From NCBI RefSeq assembly GCF_945859705.1, contig NC_079134.1, forward strand, positions 65,574,437 through 65,638,436: a DNA stretch of 64,000 nucleotides, read 5' to 3'. This DNA comes from Episyrphus balteatus (taxonomy: Eukaryota; Arthropoda; Insecta; Diptera; Syrphidae). Each line of letters starts with the position of its first letter. Position 1 is the first letter of the stretch. The translations under genes were made by a program, and so were the position numbers. The notes beneath the pieces were generated by a model that had not been told where the DNA came from, searched no databases, and saw only the letters and a program-made list of their open reading frames with translations. Positions 1-11,391 of the stretch are shown here, piece after piece.

Positions 1-464
1 AATGCAGTTTTGGTAGAATCCAAAAGACTATTCTTACACAAAATTTCGAGAGCCGTTTTCGAGAAAATTGCAATACCTCCAAAACGGTATATTGAAAAAA
101 AAACGGGTCTTTGGAACTAGGTAAAAATTAGTTTTGGACTTTGGAACATTTTCGCAGACACTCTCAATGCAAGTGCACCTCCGGAAAAACACATCGATGG
201 CTTGAAAAGCGCGTACGTTCTTTTAAACACAAGTATAATTATATTAGGTATTTTCTTATTTATGTCCACTTGTGAAAAATCTACAAATACACTCTGAAAA
301 CACATTTTTAGCAAAGTTTAGAAATTCAATTTACTTTTTTTTCGTTTGTTTACTGAGCCAATTTTGACAGTCACAAATAGGAGTGAAGTTAGTTGCGCTT
401 GAAAAAGGATTTTTTTTCCTGTTTCATCTGGTACAATTTCTTTTATGCGTTATCGATTTATATA
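1..464. other. AT-rich non-coding stretch
   Basis: No gene is supported here. Phrases such as GAGAGCCGTTTTCGAGAAA resemble those in the GACAGACGGAC repeat family found at 690, 7990 and 12610, so part of this stretch is probably decayed repeat DNA. Confidence 0.4.
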
Positions 465-601
465 AGCTGCGTTCCTTTGGAAATATTTATCTACTTTTTA
501 GTACTTAAAGCTGCTTTGAACTACTTTTTCAGTATAGCAAAGTAGATCAAAGTAGTTTTAAGTACTAAAAAGTAGATAAATATTTCCAAAGGAACGCAGC
601 T
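465..601. repeat. Small hairpin MITE
   Basis: The segment opens with AGCTGCGTTCCTTTGGAAAT and closes with its reverse complement. The two arms of about 50 bp flank a short loop that includes CAGTATAGC. TA-rich flanks (TATA/ATAG) suggest insertion at a TA-type target, but the duplication is not clean. There is no coding capacity, so it would be a non-autonomous fold-back element. Confidence 0.75.
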
Positions 602-689
602 ATAGTCGCTCTTTGTCGCGACTATCGTTTGTCGTGGCTATCGTTGTTTTGCCGTTCGTTTCGTATTATGTAATAGGCCCCCTGAACAA

Positions 690-1290
690 AATTAGGGAAA
701 ATTAAAATTTGATATTTTTAAGGAATTCTATAAGTCGTCAAAATAAATAAAATCTGTTTTTGTAATTAATTAAACACCGTTTATTTGATATCTTCCATGA
801 AAAGGAACATTCAGAAAAAATTTCGAAAATCGTTAAAGCCGTTTTATAAAAAATAATTTTTTATATATAAAATTTTTCTAACATTTTCAAAAAAATGTAG
901 TTGGTATGCCATTTATAAGAAATAATAAAACGAAATTTCCATAAAATATATCAACCCGTTTTCAAAAAATCGATTTTTCAAAAGACAGGTAGGTACGGTT
1001 AGTTTTGGCCCTAAAAAAAATTTCAATTTGTCCTCCAGGGAATCACCCAAAACTATTAACTACCAAGTTTGAAAAAAATTGCTCTATTAGTTTAGGCTAT
1101 AACTCGCGGTACTTACAGACGGACAGACAGACTAGAATAGCGGACCCACTTTTTTAGCATACTCTATCATCTTAATGTCATGTCTGATTATTATCTCAAG
1201 TCCGATTATTTTTTCGAATTTTTAACTTGCCCTATAGTACCAATATCGCAAGTAAAAGTGTCAATTTGTCCCCACCTTTCGAGACAAACC
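690..1290 (+). repeat. GACAGACGGAC repeat family, copy 1
   Basis: This segment shares an ordered series of phrases with 7990-8990 and 12610-13330: CCGTTTT phrases, TACCAAGTTTGAA, a GACGGACAGACAG run, GACCCACTTTTTTAGCAT, and at the end ATATCGCAAGTAAAA. All three copies have the same orientation. No ORF or obvious terminal repeat was seen, so the element class is not assigned. Confidence 0.6.
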
Positions 1291-2169
1291 GGAACCAGTT
1301 ATAATATTGAATTTAATATAGCCACGGAATTCGTTAGAACATCATTTTTTAGATAATTTTATTATGAATAAGACTGTTAAAATGAGTAAAAATGGAGCTA
1401 TTAAATTACCATTATAAATGGTACCAACCTCTTTTCCAAGATGGCGGCTGCTTTGGACATCCTACCATCCCAAAAAATTGACTTTTATGATAAGGACATT
1501 CACCAAAATACATTCCACGAAAAAAATTTAGTCCTGCGAAAAATGCGATTTGATTTACTGATTTGCCTGGGCTATAATATCATTCTAGAACGTTGTGTTG
1601 AGATCAAATAATAATAATAACATTCTACATAAGTCAAACAAATTAAGATAAAGATTTTTTCGATTTGTATTTGTATTTTTGGAAGATTTGGACATTTATG
1701 AAAAGTGACATTCGATATATTGATATACAACAGTCGGAAAAAGTATTTTGACAAAATGAACATTCTAACTGATGAGAATAATCTGTAACGGTTAAACATA
1801 AAATAAGAAAGTTGACGGTTATTTATTAAGTATATTATGGTGAATCTCATGATGGTCAATGTCAGTCATATAGTTGGTATTATGCTTCTAGGCTGCATTT
1901 TTTGTATAAAAAGTACTAATTTTTGAGGGAAAAAAGTATTTTAACAAACGTTCTTTTTCAACGTTGGTAAGGTAAGGTAATGCATTTTACATGTTTCAAG
2001 CACGTATACAACTGACAGACTTGTTAAGGCCCCGATTTGTAAAAAATTGGGCAAAACGGCCCAAATAAACGTGAAAAAACTTAATATCAAGAAACAGTTT
2101 CTGCTTATCAACTTTTCTTTTTAAAAATTTTAAAAGTGAATTATGTATTTGTGGCCCTTTTCCTTAAAG
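1291..2169. other. Non-coding stretch, no gene seen
   Basis: AT-rich sequence without a supported coding region. The longest open frames are low-complexity and resemble no family. The phrase CCAAGATGGCGGCTG at about 1438 also occurs as CCAAGATGGCGGCT inside the Q fold-back elements (38.7 and 47.8 kb), which points to shared repeat content. Confidence 0.35.
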
Positions 2170-2204
2170 TCCCGGGAGGCCCTTTGACCCCCAGTCCGCC
2201 CCTG
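2170..2204. mobile_element. Possible hAT right-end remnant
   Basis: The last bases read CAGTCCGCCCCTG. In reverse complement this is CAGGGGCGGACTG, a form typical of hAT terminal repeats, and it abuts the non-LTR endonuclease reading frame at 2205. No matching left end or 8-bp duplication was found upstream, so this is a remnant call only. Confidence 0.3.
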
Positions 2205-2215
2205 GAAATACTAAT

Positions 2216-4119
2216 ATGAACTATAAAGCAGATGCATTTGATTTTAAAATAACTGACCATAGTTTAGTTAGTCTTCAATTCGATAATTTTGTGTCAAGGT
2301 GCGAACAGTCTTACTCGAAAAAGTTCCAAAAAATTAATTACGCTTCTCTAAAATCGTCTTTGACATATGAGTTTTGGGATGAAGTTTATGCAGCAGAGAA
2401 CCCGTCACTTGCCTTTGACCTCTTTCTAAACAAACTTCGATTTCATATTTCCAATAATAGTCTCGTGCAAGAAAGGAAAGACTCAAACCTAACCTGCCGT
2501 AAGCCTTGGATGAATTTTTCTCTGCTAAAAAAAAACAAATAAAAAGAAAAAACTTTTTGGTTGTCTTAAAAAACATCCGAATAATTCGAGGCTTAAAATA
2601 CTTTATGAAAAACTTTGTCTTGAACTTAAAACTAAACTTGCTGAAAACTTAGGCAATTCGAAAAAAGAATGGGAAATAGTAAACAGGAAAGGAATTTTCC
2701 CTGATGCCCTTAAAAAAGCCTTAGTTATACCACTTCATAAAAAAATCCCCACCTCAAACCTAAATAATTACCGTCCTATATCCCTCCTATCAGTTTTTTC
2801 GAAAATCTTTGAAAAAGCTATGAAAAACAGAATGTTATCTTTTTTGAAAAAAACAAATTTTTTTAGCGACTACCAATACGGTTTCATGACTGGTAGGTCT
2901 ACGGAGGATGCTGTTTTAAAACTCTGCAAGGAAATTTATAACAGTATCAACATTTCTGAAGTACCTTCATCTCTGTTCATAGATATAACTAAGGCTTTTG
3001 ATACCGTGGATCATGTTTTGTTGCTGGATAAACTGTATAGAGCGGGCTTTAGAGGTACTGTGTATGATTGGTTAGAATCTTATTTAATGAAAAGAAAACA
3101 AAGAGTAAAAATTCGGAATAGTCTTAGCTCAGAGAAGTTTATTAATATGGGTGTTCCACAAGGATCCGTCTTGGGCCCTATCCTTTTTTTAATATTTGTT
3201 AATTCGCTGTTTGTTCAACCTTTTAAAGGCAATATCACAGCTTTTGCTGATGATACAGCTCTGTCTTATTCCTCGAAAAACAATTTTCAATTATTTAGTG
3301 ATGTAAATTATGATCTAGAAATCCTGCGAAAATGGTTTTATATTCATCGACTCATTATAAGTGATAAAACAAAATTTATGATTTTTAATATAAGAGGTAA
3401 CATCTGCGAAGATATTACACTAAGTTATCATTCACCCTTCTGTCTTCGCTATCGGCTAAACAATGATTGTTTGCATGATTCCACTGCATCCTATAATGAA
3501 AACCTGTTATGTTCTGGTGGTTGTTTTAAAATTGAACGCGTTGAATGTTTCAAATATCTAGGTATACTGATAGATTTTCGAATGAGTTGGATAAACCACA
3601 CTTCTAACTTGAAAGGTTATCTGAACAAAGTTGTTAGGCAAATCTACCATCTCAGCCTGTATTGTAGCCTGCCAATTTTGAAATTGGTCTACAATGGCTT
3701 ATTTAAATCAAAGCTCCAATATGGACTTTCTTGTTGGGGCGGAACGCATAGTAAAAAAATTGAGCCCTTACTTATTAAGCAAAAACATGCTATACGAATT
3801 ATTGCTAGGGTTAATCCTAGAACTCCAAGTTTTGAGTGATTCAGGAATCTTAATATTCTGCCACTTAAGCATTTATATTTTTATAAATAAAAATAGATTG
3901 TATGGATCTCATAGTTTACGTGTAAACGGCATGAATTTGGTCACTGTACCTAACATTAAAAAAGCGCACCTTTCTCACTTTTATTTGGTTACTGCACCTC
4001 GTTTATTTAATAACCTGCCAGAAAATATAAGGTGCGAGAGAGTTGTATCAACCTTTTTAGGTAATATTAAGCTTTTCCTATTTTCGTTGAACTACAGTTA
4101 TTATTTGAGAATTATATAA
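2216..4119 (+). pseudogene. Non-LTR ORF2 remnant: endonuclease end and reverse transcriptase
   Basis: Open blocks at 2216-2542, 2820-3839 and about 3838-4119 together resemble one ORF2 protein. The first block ends an apurinic-type endonuclease (TDHSLVSLQF, like the family's SDH motif). After a frame break near 2530 an internal deletion joins the linker to the RT, at about 2690 (KEWEIVNRKGIFPDAL). The RT block has NYRPISLLSVFSKIFE, the motif A region FIDITKAFDTVDH, GVPQGSVLGPILFLIF and the catalytic FADD box (FADDTAL). Another frameshift near 3838 moves the C-terminal region (APRLFNNLPENIR) into a different frame. It would have encoded target-primed reverse transcription, but the breaks show it is dead. 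Confidence 0.88.
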
Positions 4120-4221
4120 AAAAAATATATATACACATAAGTAAATTTTTTTTGTAATTTGCATACTTGAATTTTTCAATTTTTTATATTATAAATGATC
4201 CCCATCAATAGTTTTTTGAAT

Positions 4222-5130
4222 CAGTGGCGTAGATAGCTTTTTGCTAAGGGGGGGGGGATAGATCTAGTTCGCAAATTTTTTTTAAGTTTTAATAATGCTT
4301 CTTTGTATTGTTTTTATTCTCTTTAAATTGGAGAAAGTTCTTTCGGTAGTTAACGTAGAAACCAGCAGTGTAGCTAATATCTTTAATAAAATAAAATACC
4401 AGGAGAACTTTTTTCGGGGCAGCTTTCGAGCGCTTTCAATGAGTTCATAGAGGAAGTACTTTTACTTCTGATCATATATCTTTTCTGAGTTTTTAATTCT
4501 TCACACAGAGAAAAATATGACCAGGACCACCTAAATACCAACAGATTTCCTTATTGAACTGTTTTATGCTGCTTTGTCTATTTCAGACGAAGAATCCTTA
4601 GAAAGAACCGGAAACCCTTCTAGTGTGTTTTCATGGTTTGTACATTTTTCTCCAAGGCCCATTACAGAGAAATCGAGAAAAAGATTGAAAACAGTAACAC
4701 GAAAATATTCTTTACTGTACTTTGAACCGAAGGGTTCGAACGATTCTTTTGTCGCTTCACCATTCTCTTATGTTTAACGCCTATGTCAAGGATTTCAGCT
4801 AATTTTTCCCATATACAAAAAACTTTCGAAAATGAGTCGTCTTCTGCCCGTTTAATTTTTAGTTGATCCCTTAAATCTTTAGCGAGCTCCATTGCTTGGA
4901 CCAAGTCTAAATTCACTCTTTGAAACACCGACTTAATGGCAACGAAAGTTGGTAAACCATATTTATAACCTTTAAGCTAATCAAGAACTCGAAATCCATA
5001 GCTTTTTTTTCAAAGTGCGCTTCTTCAACTTATTTATTCATGACTTTATTTATTTTATTTATACTGCACAATTATCGATCCCAATGGGGGGGGATATATC
5101 CCCCTGATCCCCCCCCTATCTACGCCACTG
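4222..5130 (-). mobile_element. hAT element remnant with 8-bp TSD
   Basis: The left end CAGTGGCGTAGATAG (4222) is matched by its reverse complement ending at 5130. Both ends are flanked by TTTTGAAT (4214-4221 and 5131-5138), the 8-bp duplication expected of hAT elements. G- and C-rich runs lie just inside the ends. The element sits in the 3' UTR of the non-LTR element and so is younger than it. At 909 bp it is a deletion derivative that keeps pieces of a transposase gene. Confidence 0.88.
4282..4978 (-). pseudogene. hAT transposase fragments (ZMYM1-like/DUF4371 type)
   Basis: Reading the minus strand, the block at about 4662-4978 gives a run including VNLDLVQAMELAKDLRDQL and AEILDIGVKHKRMVKRQ. 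This resembles the region before the dimerisation domain in ZMYM1-like hAT transposases. A second block ending at a stop near 4282 contains LVSTLTTERTFSNLKRIKT, the hAT C-terminal dimerisation motif. The catalytic N-terminal half is missing and the two blocks are out of frame, so no active transposase can be made. Family assignment rests on these two motifs. Confidence 0.75.
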
Positions 5131-5314
5131 TTTTGAATACTTTTGTAATTTAATGGTACATCCAACTCTTACCTTTGGGCAACAGGATGTTCCTAACTAT
5201 TTTAGTTGAAGTTTCATGCTATTTTTTGAATTATTGTAAGCTATAAGTATTGTTATTATTGTAATAGCTTTAAGTCTTTTTCTGAAATAAAGTATACAAA
5301 AAAAAAAAAAAATT

Positions 5315-7657
5315 ATTAGGGAACCCGGCCGAACAGCTCTGATTTTGACGATTTTTTTTTTTCAAACGTAGGTAATTAAAACTATTTTAAGGTCTATAGA
5401 TTAAAAATTACCGATATTAAAATTAAAATTTTTTTGACCAAAACCAAAAAAGATTCTCTAGGTAATTTAACCCTCTACTGCATGAATTAATATTAGCGGA
5501 CGAAAAAATTAAAAAATGCTTTACATGTGTTCTTTGGGTTTACATTTAAAAAATTTGTTTAAATTAATTTGTTTAAAAAATTTGTTTATAAGCCAAATTT
5601 GGCTTCGTATGCATTAAGGGGTAAGAAATTTTACTAATTTTATTTATTCAGATTATGTAAAGAATAAAATTAAAAAAATCAAAAGATAAATATTTATCAT
5701 TTAAAAACAAAATAAAGTAAAAAAAATACTAAATAAAATATATAAGAATTAATTCAAATTTGGCTCATTTTAAGCCATGGAACCGAGAAAAGCAATTTGT
5801 TTTTTCCGTTATATATATTTTTTCTGGTTCACATTCTTTCCACTGTCAAAGTAAGTCTTGCTCCAACATTTTCACCCACTCCCAGATCTTAAAAAAAAAC
5901 TAAAAAGTAATAAAATGATTGAAAAATATTATAGGTAAGCCTCCCACCCCCTAAATTTTTTGTGGTTACGCACCTGGAAATGGGGTTAACATAAAAAAAA
6001 TGTCTCTAAAAGCGAAGGGGCTCCATTTCTGAAGCTTCCAAGCAAAAAAAAATGTAAAGAAACAACATTTTCCAACAAAAAAATTTTACAAATTGTGTAG
6101 ATTTAAAACCCCTTAATGCATACGAAGCCAAATATGGCTTCCGCACTTTTTGCCCTCCCAAGACCAGGCCAATAATTTTTTTCCAATAAAAATTGGTTCA
6201 TAGCATACATAATAAGACAATCGATCAAAAATAAATTTTTAATTCCACTTTTCTTTCCAAACAAACGCAGTAATTAACACTTAAAGTATGAATATATTCT
6301 ACACTTTCGATTTCAATGCACACGACTGATCGACTCACCTGTGTGATCATAAAATACACCTTTATTTTGTGTCGGACACACGAAAAAACTATCCTTATGA
6401 GTTCTCAGAAACACAAATAAGAGGATTGTATTGAATCTTTATGATTTTTTTGTGACAGAGAAGAGAAAGTGCATACAAATAGACAAAACCATATTTGGCT
6501 TAGTATGCAGTAGAGGGTTAAGGAAAAAAATATAAAGGAGTAAGCGTTTCATCCATCGTTTAAGCGATAAATGCAATTTTCTCATAATCTGACTTCAAAC
6601 ACAAAAATAATCTTTTGAAAACAACCTACAATACTTTAAAATACATTTTTAGAAAGCCAGAAGCTCATTCTTATCTCCTAAATTTAAATCCACTAAATTT
6701 AATCAAGAAAAAACTCAGAATTAAAAAACAAAATGTTATAAAAGGAAGTAAAAATGACTTTTTTCCAAACTTTTTCTAATAAAATATGAACTTATTTTAA
6801 AAATTTTTTTCGCCATTAATATTATCAGCTGAATTCCGAAGCAGAAAAGGTAATATATATCACACTTTTGAAAAAAAATTAAAAATTATTAATGGGTTTT
6901 TTTGATAAAAACTGATTTTTTGCATTGAAATAATTGATTTTCTCAAAGATTTTGGTAAATAAGAACTTTAAACTTATGCTATTTGACTTTTAACGATAAG
7001 GGCAATTGAATGAATAAAAAATAACTTTAAAAAAAAATAAGTTAAATTTTATTCAAAACATCTATAAAAAAAAGTTCTTCGAAAATGAAATACTTTTTAA
7101 TTTTTTTCATAAACCGTAATACATATTGAAAATAAATGCATTTTATATTACGAAAAAGTTTTAAAAACGACATGTTAAAATTTTGTCAATAATTTTTTTT
7201 TTTAATCCGAGTTCAATTACCATTCTTTCAAAAGCCCTTCATTCAATTTACTTAATTTTAATTTTCCAAATGTGACTAAGCATTTAGCATTTTAAAAATG
7301 TATTTTTAAATATTTTAGGTGTTGCCGTTGTGTTCAAATATTTTTTTTTTGTGTTTGAAGTCAATTAATAAGAAAATTGCGTCTATCGCCTGAACGATGG
7401 AAGATTGTCCCTCACTCCCATGTATTTTTTTCCTTGAATTTCCTAGACAATCTTTTGGCGTCAGTAAATTTATGAAATTTAAGAAAAATTTTTGAAAAAA
7501 AAAAATTTTTTTGTTTACAAAAATCTTCAATTAAATTTAAAAAATCAAAACAGCAACACCGGCCGTATATAAAGACTTTAAAGTATTTTTAATTACCGAC
7601 GTTTGAAAAAAAAAAAAATATCATTAAAATCTAAGCTGTTCGGCCGGATTCCCTAAT
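5315..7657. mobile_element. Long TIR/fold-back element, 2.3 kb
   Basis: Left end ATTAGGGAACCCGGCCGAAC and right end (reverse complement) ATTAGGGAATCCGGCCGAAC match, and the similarity continues inward for several hundred bases. For example, TCAAACG(T)AGGTAATTAAAA recurs, and CCATCG..GCGATA..GCAATTTTC occurs in both arms near 6550 and 7390. The left arm is split by a piggyBac-type element (5471-6517). The open frame at 7315-7530 (-) resembles nothing known. It is a non-autonomous fold-back element inserted right after a poly(A) tail. Confidence 0.75.
5471..6517. mobile_element. piggyBac-type non-autonomous element with TTAA TSD
   Basis: The left end CCCTCTACTGCAT and right end ATGCAGTAGAGGG are inverted repeats flanked by TTAA (5467-5470 and 6518-6521), the piggyBac hallmark. 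Subterminal inverted copies of CCTTAATGCATACGAAGCC lie at about 5597-5622 and 6110-6140. No transposase frame is present. The equivalent position in the right arm of the host fold-back reads through without the insert (near 7430), which acts as an empty site. Confidence 0.85.
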
Positions 7658-7985
7658 ATTGCACATTTTTGAGCTTTAGTTACTCCATTTCTAGAGACAA
7701 TTTTGAATTGAAAAGTATTTATTGATAAATATGTTTTTTTATATTTTGGTGCAGAAAAATTAAGAAATGCATTTTAAACAAAGAACGTTGTTCAATTGAA
7801 AGGCCTTTCAGCTTTTTATTCAGCTAAACAAATATTTCGTCCACAAACTGCATAGTTTTTCGAAACATCAAAGTAATCCTTTGTTTCCACTAAGGAATTA
7901 AAATTTTAATGTTATGCTTATTTTTCCTGGATACGAAATAACAGACAGTATTTTAATAATAAATAGGTTCATAAAATGTATAAAA
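7658..7985. other. Non-coding stretch, no gene seen
   Basis: AT-rich sequence between the 2.3-kb fold-back and the second GACAGACGGAC repeat. No coding region, RNA gene or clear repeat boundary was recognised. Confidence 0.4.
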
Positions 7986-7989
7986 ATAA

Positions 7990-8990
7990 AATGCACGACT
8001 GGGTCGCACGAACTTGCTCTTAGAGTTCAAGTTGCTTAAGTGTTTAAGACTTTTTATATAGAAACTTAGGAAATGTAGGTATATAAAAACAAAAAAAAAA
8101 AATAAAAAATAAATAAAATTCATTTTTCAAAAAAAATAAAACAATATCTGAGATCAAATCGACCCACAAAACAAGTACGCAGTTTTATTTGATATATTAA
8201 GGTGCATTTTTAGAAAAAAAATTTCAAAATCGTTAGAGCCGTTTTTTTAAAAAAAACTAATTTTTTATAAATAATTTTTTGAAAAAAAAAGTTTTAAAAT
8301 AAAATTGGTACCTATGCCATTTTGTAAAAATCTCTAATCAACATCTAAAAACAAAATTTCAAAAAAATGCAATGTCCCGTTTTCGAAAATTTGATTTTTC
8401 AAAAAAAAATTTTCAAAATTTGTTTAAAAATCCAAAAATTATTTTTAAAGTATATAAATGCTTTTGTATAAAAAATTTCGTAGAAATACAATAAGCAGTT
8501 TTGCAGAAAATCTGGTTTGAAAAAAGCGGTCCTATGGCAGGTACCGTTAATATTGATTTTCAAACAATTTTTTTTTCTTCAAAAGATAGACCTCATTTAA
8601 AAACTAACATTTGAATTTTTTTAACAAAATCGTTGGAGCCGTTTTCGTGAAATTAAACTTTTCCGAAATTTTTGTATGACAGGTACCCTTATTTCTGGAC
8701 CAAAAAAATTAATTCCAAAAACACCTCTGGAGAGCCTCCAAAAAATGCTACATACCAAGTTTGAAGTCAATCAGTCCATCTGTTCAGGCTGTAGCCCCTT
8801 ATACAGACAGACAGACTGACAGACAGACGGACTTCCGGGACCCACTTTTTTGGCATTCTCTACCATCGTAATGTCATGGAAAAATGTTATCTCAACATTT
8901 TTTTTTTGTACGAATGCATAACTTGATATATAGTACCTACATATATCGCAAGTAAAAAACAAAAAAGGATTCGTCAATTCCAAGCAAAAG
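7990..8990 (+). repeat. GACAGACGGAC repeat family, copy 2
   Basis: The copy begins near AATGCACGACTGGGTCGCAC and runs through several blocks on the theme CGTTAGAGCCGTTTT. It then has TACCAAGTTTGAAG, ACAGACAGACAGACTGACAG, GACGGACTTCCGGGACCCAC, and ends near ATATCGCAAGTAAAA. The start phrase is shared with the copy at 12610. Open frames inside it are low-complexity. Confidence 0.65.
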
Positions 8991-9105
8991 TAAATCTAGT
9001 GTTTTGTTAATAAAGGTTCATGATTAAATAAAAAAAAAGTAATATTGTGAAGTAAGTAATTCGTTGTTTGTTTCCTTATTGTTTTTATTGTATTGTAGGT
9101 AACTA

Positions 9106-10706
9106 CACGGAGAAAAATGAATCTAGTATTTTTCACCCCAAATGACTAGTAAGATAATTAAAGTTAAAAGCCCTAGATTTTTAATAAAACTTATCTTACG
9201 TGTTGAGAATTTCGTGGCTCCGTAAAGTAATTTTTACAAGTTAATTATAGTGAACAAAATAAAGTAGTACAAACTTTACCTGTAGTAATATTTTCTTTAT
9301 GTAAAGTAAAATATACTTTCAAGTAAAAAAGTGTATTACTATTTTTACTCCACGTTTCTAGTAAATAATATTTTATTGATTTGAGTAAATATAACCTCAT
9401 ACTAAGGTAAAAGTTATACCGAATTCTAGGAATTTTTCCTAATAGAGATCATTGCCATAGAAACGTCTTAATGCTGTCATTGAAAAGTCTCCCATTTTGC
9501 TTTTCTTTTGTTTTTGATGTTTTTTTTTTTCAATCATAGTTGAGTGCGGAATATCTAGTTGTTTTTATAATTTATTAAATTTTTAAATTTTTCCCGGAAA
9601 ATGGAAGATAAAATCTGGTTGTCGTAATTGTGTGCGTTGTTTTTTAATAAATAAACCATTAACAAAAATGAACGGTAATTATTACCTAATTGTTTTCTTT
9701 GCCTAGTACGCAGATCGATCTAGCTTAAATTTGTTTCTAAGTTTGTCTTCACTTTTTTTCCATGCGTTTAATTGTGTCGGATAAAAAATTTACTGCTGGA
9801 AACAAATGCTTGATTTTTAAGCTGAATCAAGCAGAGGAAAAGAAAATTAGTTGCAAGCTATTATTACCTATAATTTGTAACAGGGCGCCTCTTCTGGAAA
9901 TAGTTCTTAGCATGTCAACAAGTCTTAACATGAAATGTTTCATGGAAGCGCACCATTTCATGTTAGAATTCAATATTAAAGGATTTAAACTTAACTTTAC
10001 GAAGTCTTACATCAAAATTTGACATCAGATGTAATTTTTCCTTTTTGAAATGTAGTTTTTTTCAGTATTTTTTGTCTTTTTATGAGCGTGGTGATCTCCT
10101 TAATTGAGGCTGGCATATTCTTCACATAAAGTCAATTTCATACTACTAATGATAGTTTTCTAAAGAAAATTGTAATGCATGTATAAACCAATATTATAAT
10201 AAAATAAAAATAATAACAATTTTTGAAAAACATAACTGGGTCACACGTACTTTCTCCTAAATGCCTTCCAGGAGTAAGAACGTGTTACCAAATTATATTT
10301 TTCAAATTTGTATTATTATTTTTACCTTTATTTTATTATAATATTGGTAGATAAATGCATTACAATTTTCTTTACAAAACTATCATTAGTAATATGAAAT
10401 TGACTTTATTTGAACCAATCTTTAACTAAATTATCGTGAAATATTTATATTCCACAGAAGTTTATTTTACTTTAAAAAGCAATATTTTCAGCCTTACAGT
10501 AAGGTAAAATATGTACCTTATTTCTAGTCAATTTTGTTTGAAATTGATACAGGAAAAAGCTTTACTGTAAAGTTAATCAGAAGCCACAAATTTACTAGAA
10601 CAGTAAGGTAAATTATATTTTATTGGGGAGTCATCCCTATATTGACCTTACATTATAGTTAAATATACCAGAAATAAAGTGGTACATACCTTATTTTCTC
10701 TCCGTG
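9106..10706. mobile_element. TA-flanked TIR element, 1.6 kb
   Basis: The ends CACGGAGAAAAA and TTTTCTCTCCGTG are inverted repeats flanked by TA (9104-9105, 10707-10708), as in Tc1/mariner-type MITEs. The termini are rich in degenerate GTAAAG/CTAGTAA/AAGGTAAA phrases. An 86-codon open frame at 9762-10022 (+) matches no family I recognise and may be chance. A hairpin element is nested near its right end. Confidence 0.65.
10124..10413. repeat. Nested snap-back element
   Basis: The left arm, starting near ATAAAGTCAATTTCATACTA, is repeated in inverted form ending near 10411. Arms are about 135-140 bp with scattered mismatches, and the dyad centre lies around 10265 near TTCCAGGAGTAAG. The inner phrase ACTGGGTCACACGTACTTTC resembles the start of the GACAGACGGAC repeats (ACTGGGTCGCACG), suggesting shared ancestry. 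Confidence 0.75.
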
Positions 10707-10708
10707 TA

Positions 10709-11391
10709 TGTACCTATAAGTAGAGGAAGAAATAGATTCAATTTTAAATTTTAATCTTTCTGTTAAAACATTCAATTGTCTAATACGGCTGTCCCGAATC
10801 GGTGTATGCGCATTATGTTGAATTCACCCCAAATTTCACGTTAAAATATTTAAGTTTTTCTTCGGACAAAGGGTGAACGCATATTCCTTCAATACAGTAC
10901 CGCAGTTGTACTTCTGCGCATTTAAATCGATCGGGAATTTATGAGTATCTCAAATTGGTAAAACACTTTCCGCAGCGTGGAGCGCATTAAGTTGCACTTC
11001 ACTGCGAAAATTTAAATCTTTTCATGAGTAAAAATAATAATTTGGACAAAAATCTCTGTGCAGTTTTATTAGAATAAGTTAATTTTCGATTAAAGTTTTT
11101 CAGAAATTAAGGATATTCACTGAAATTCCTTAAAAAACACTTTTTCGTATCCTCTTTTCTCAATACAAAGTGTCAATAGTGGAATATTTAGGTACATATA
11201 GAAAAAAATCTATGTACATGTTTAAAATTGTATTATAGCTTTTTTTTTGTATTAAGTGATTTGGTAAAACAAGTCCTTTTTTCTGTAGTAGATAGTATTC
11301 ATCCCAGTTGAGCAAAGAAATACAATTTGTGTTTAATAAAAGTTTTAAGTATCGGAATAAAGAAATCGAGAAAAGAAAAAAAAAACTCAAC
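10709..11391 (+). promoter_or_regulatory. Upstream region and probable 5' UTR of Cdk5alpha
   Basis: This is the least repetitive stretch before the start codon and should hold at least part of the 5' UTR and possibly the promoter. No TATA box or initiator can be assigned with confidence. The reading frame of exon 1 is open upstream to about 11308 but has no in-frame ATG there, which supports 11392 as the start. Confidence 0.35.

Larger units (their letters stand above)
2205..5312 (+). mobile_element. Decayed non-LTR retrotransposon (Jockey/CR1-like)
   Basis: The element reads on the plus strand: end of an endonuclease domain, reverse transcriptase, C-terminal region, 3' UTR with AATAAA near 5286, and a poly(A) tract at about 5298-5312. 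The 5' part is lost or cut off by the preceding hAT-like end. A hAT remnant (4222-5130) interrupts the 3' UTR, and a TIR element begins directly after the poly(A). The exact clade cannot be fixed from motifs alone. Confidence 0.8.

Noticed and set aside
9762..10022. 86-codon frame as a small gene
   Set aside because: It lies inside a TA-flanked non-autonomous element, has no recognisable motif and no conserved context.
11308..11391. N-terminal extension of the Cdk5alpha frame upstream of 11392
   Set aside because: The frame is open but has no ATG (it begins at TTG); MGTVLS at 11392 matches the conserved p35 start and the myristoylation site, so the extension is 5' UTR.
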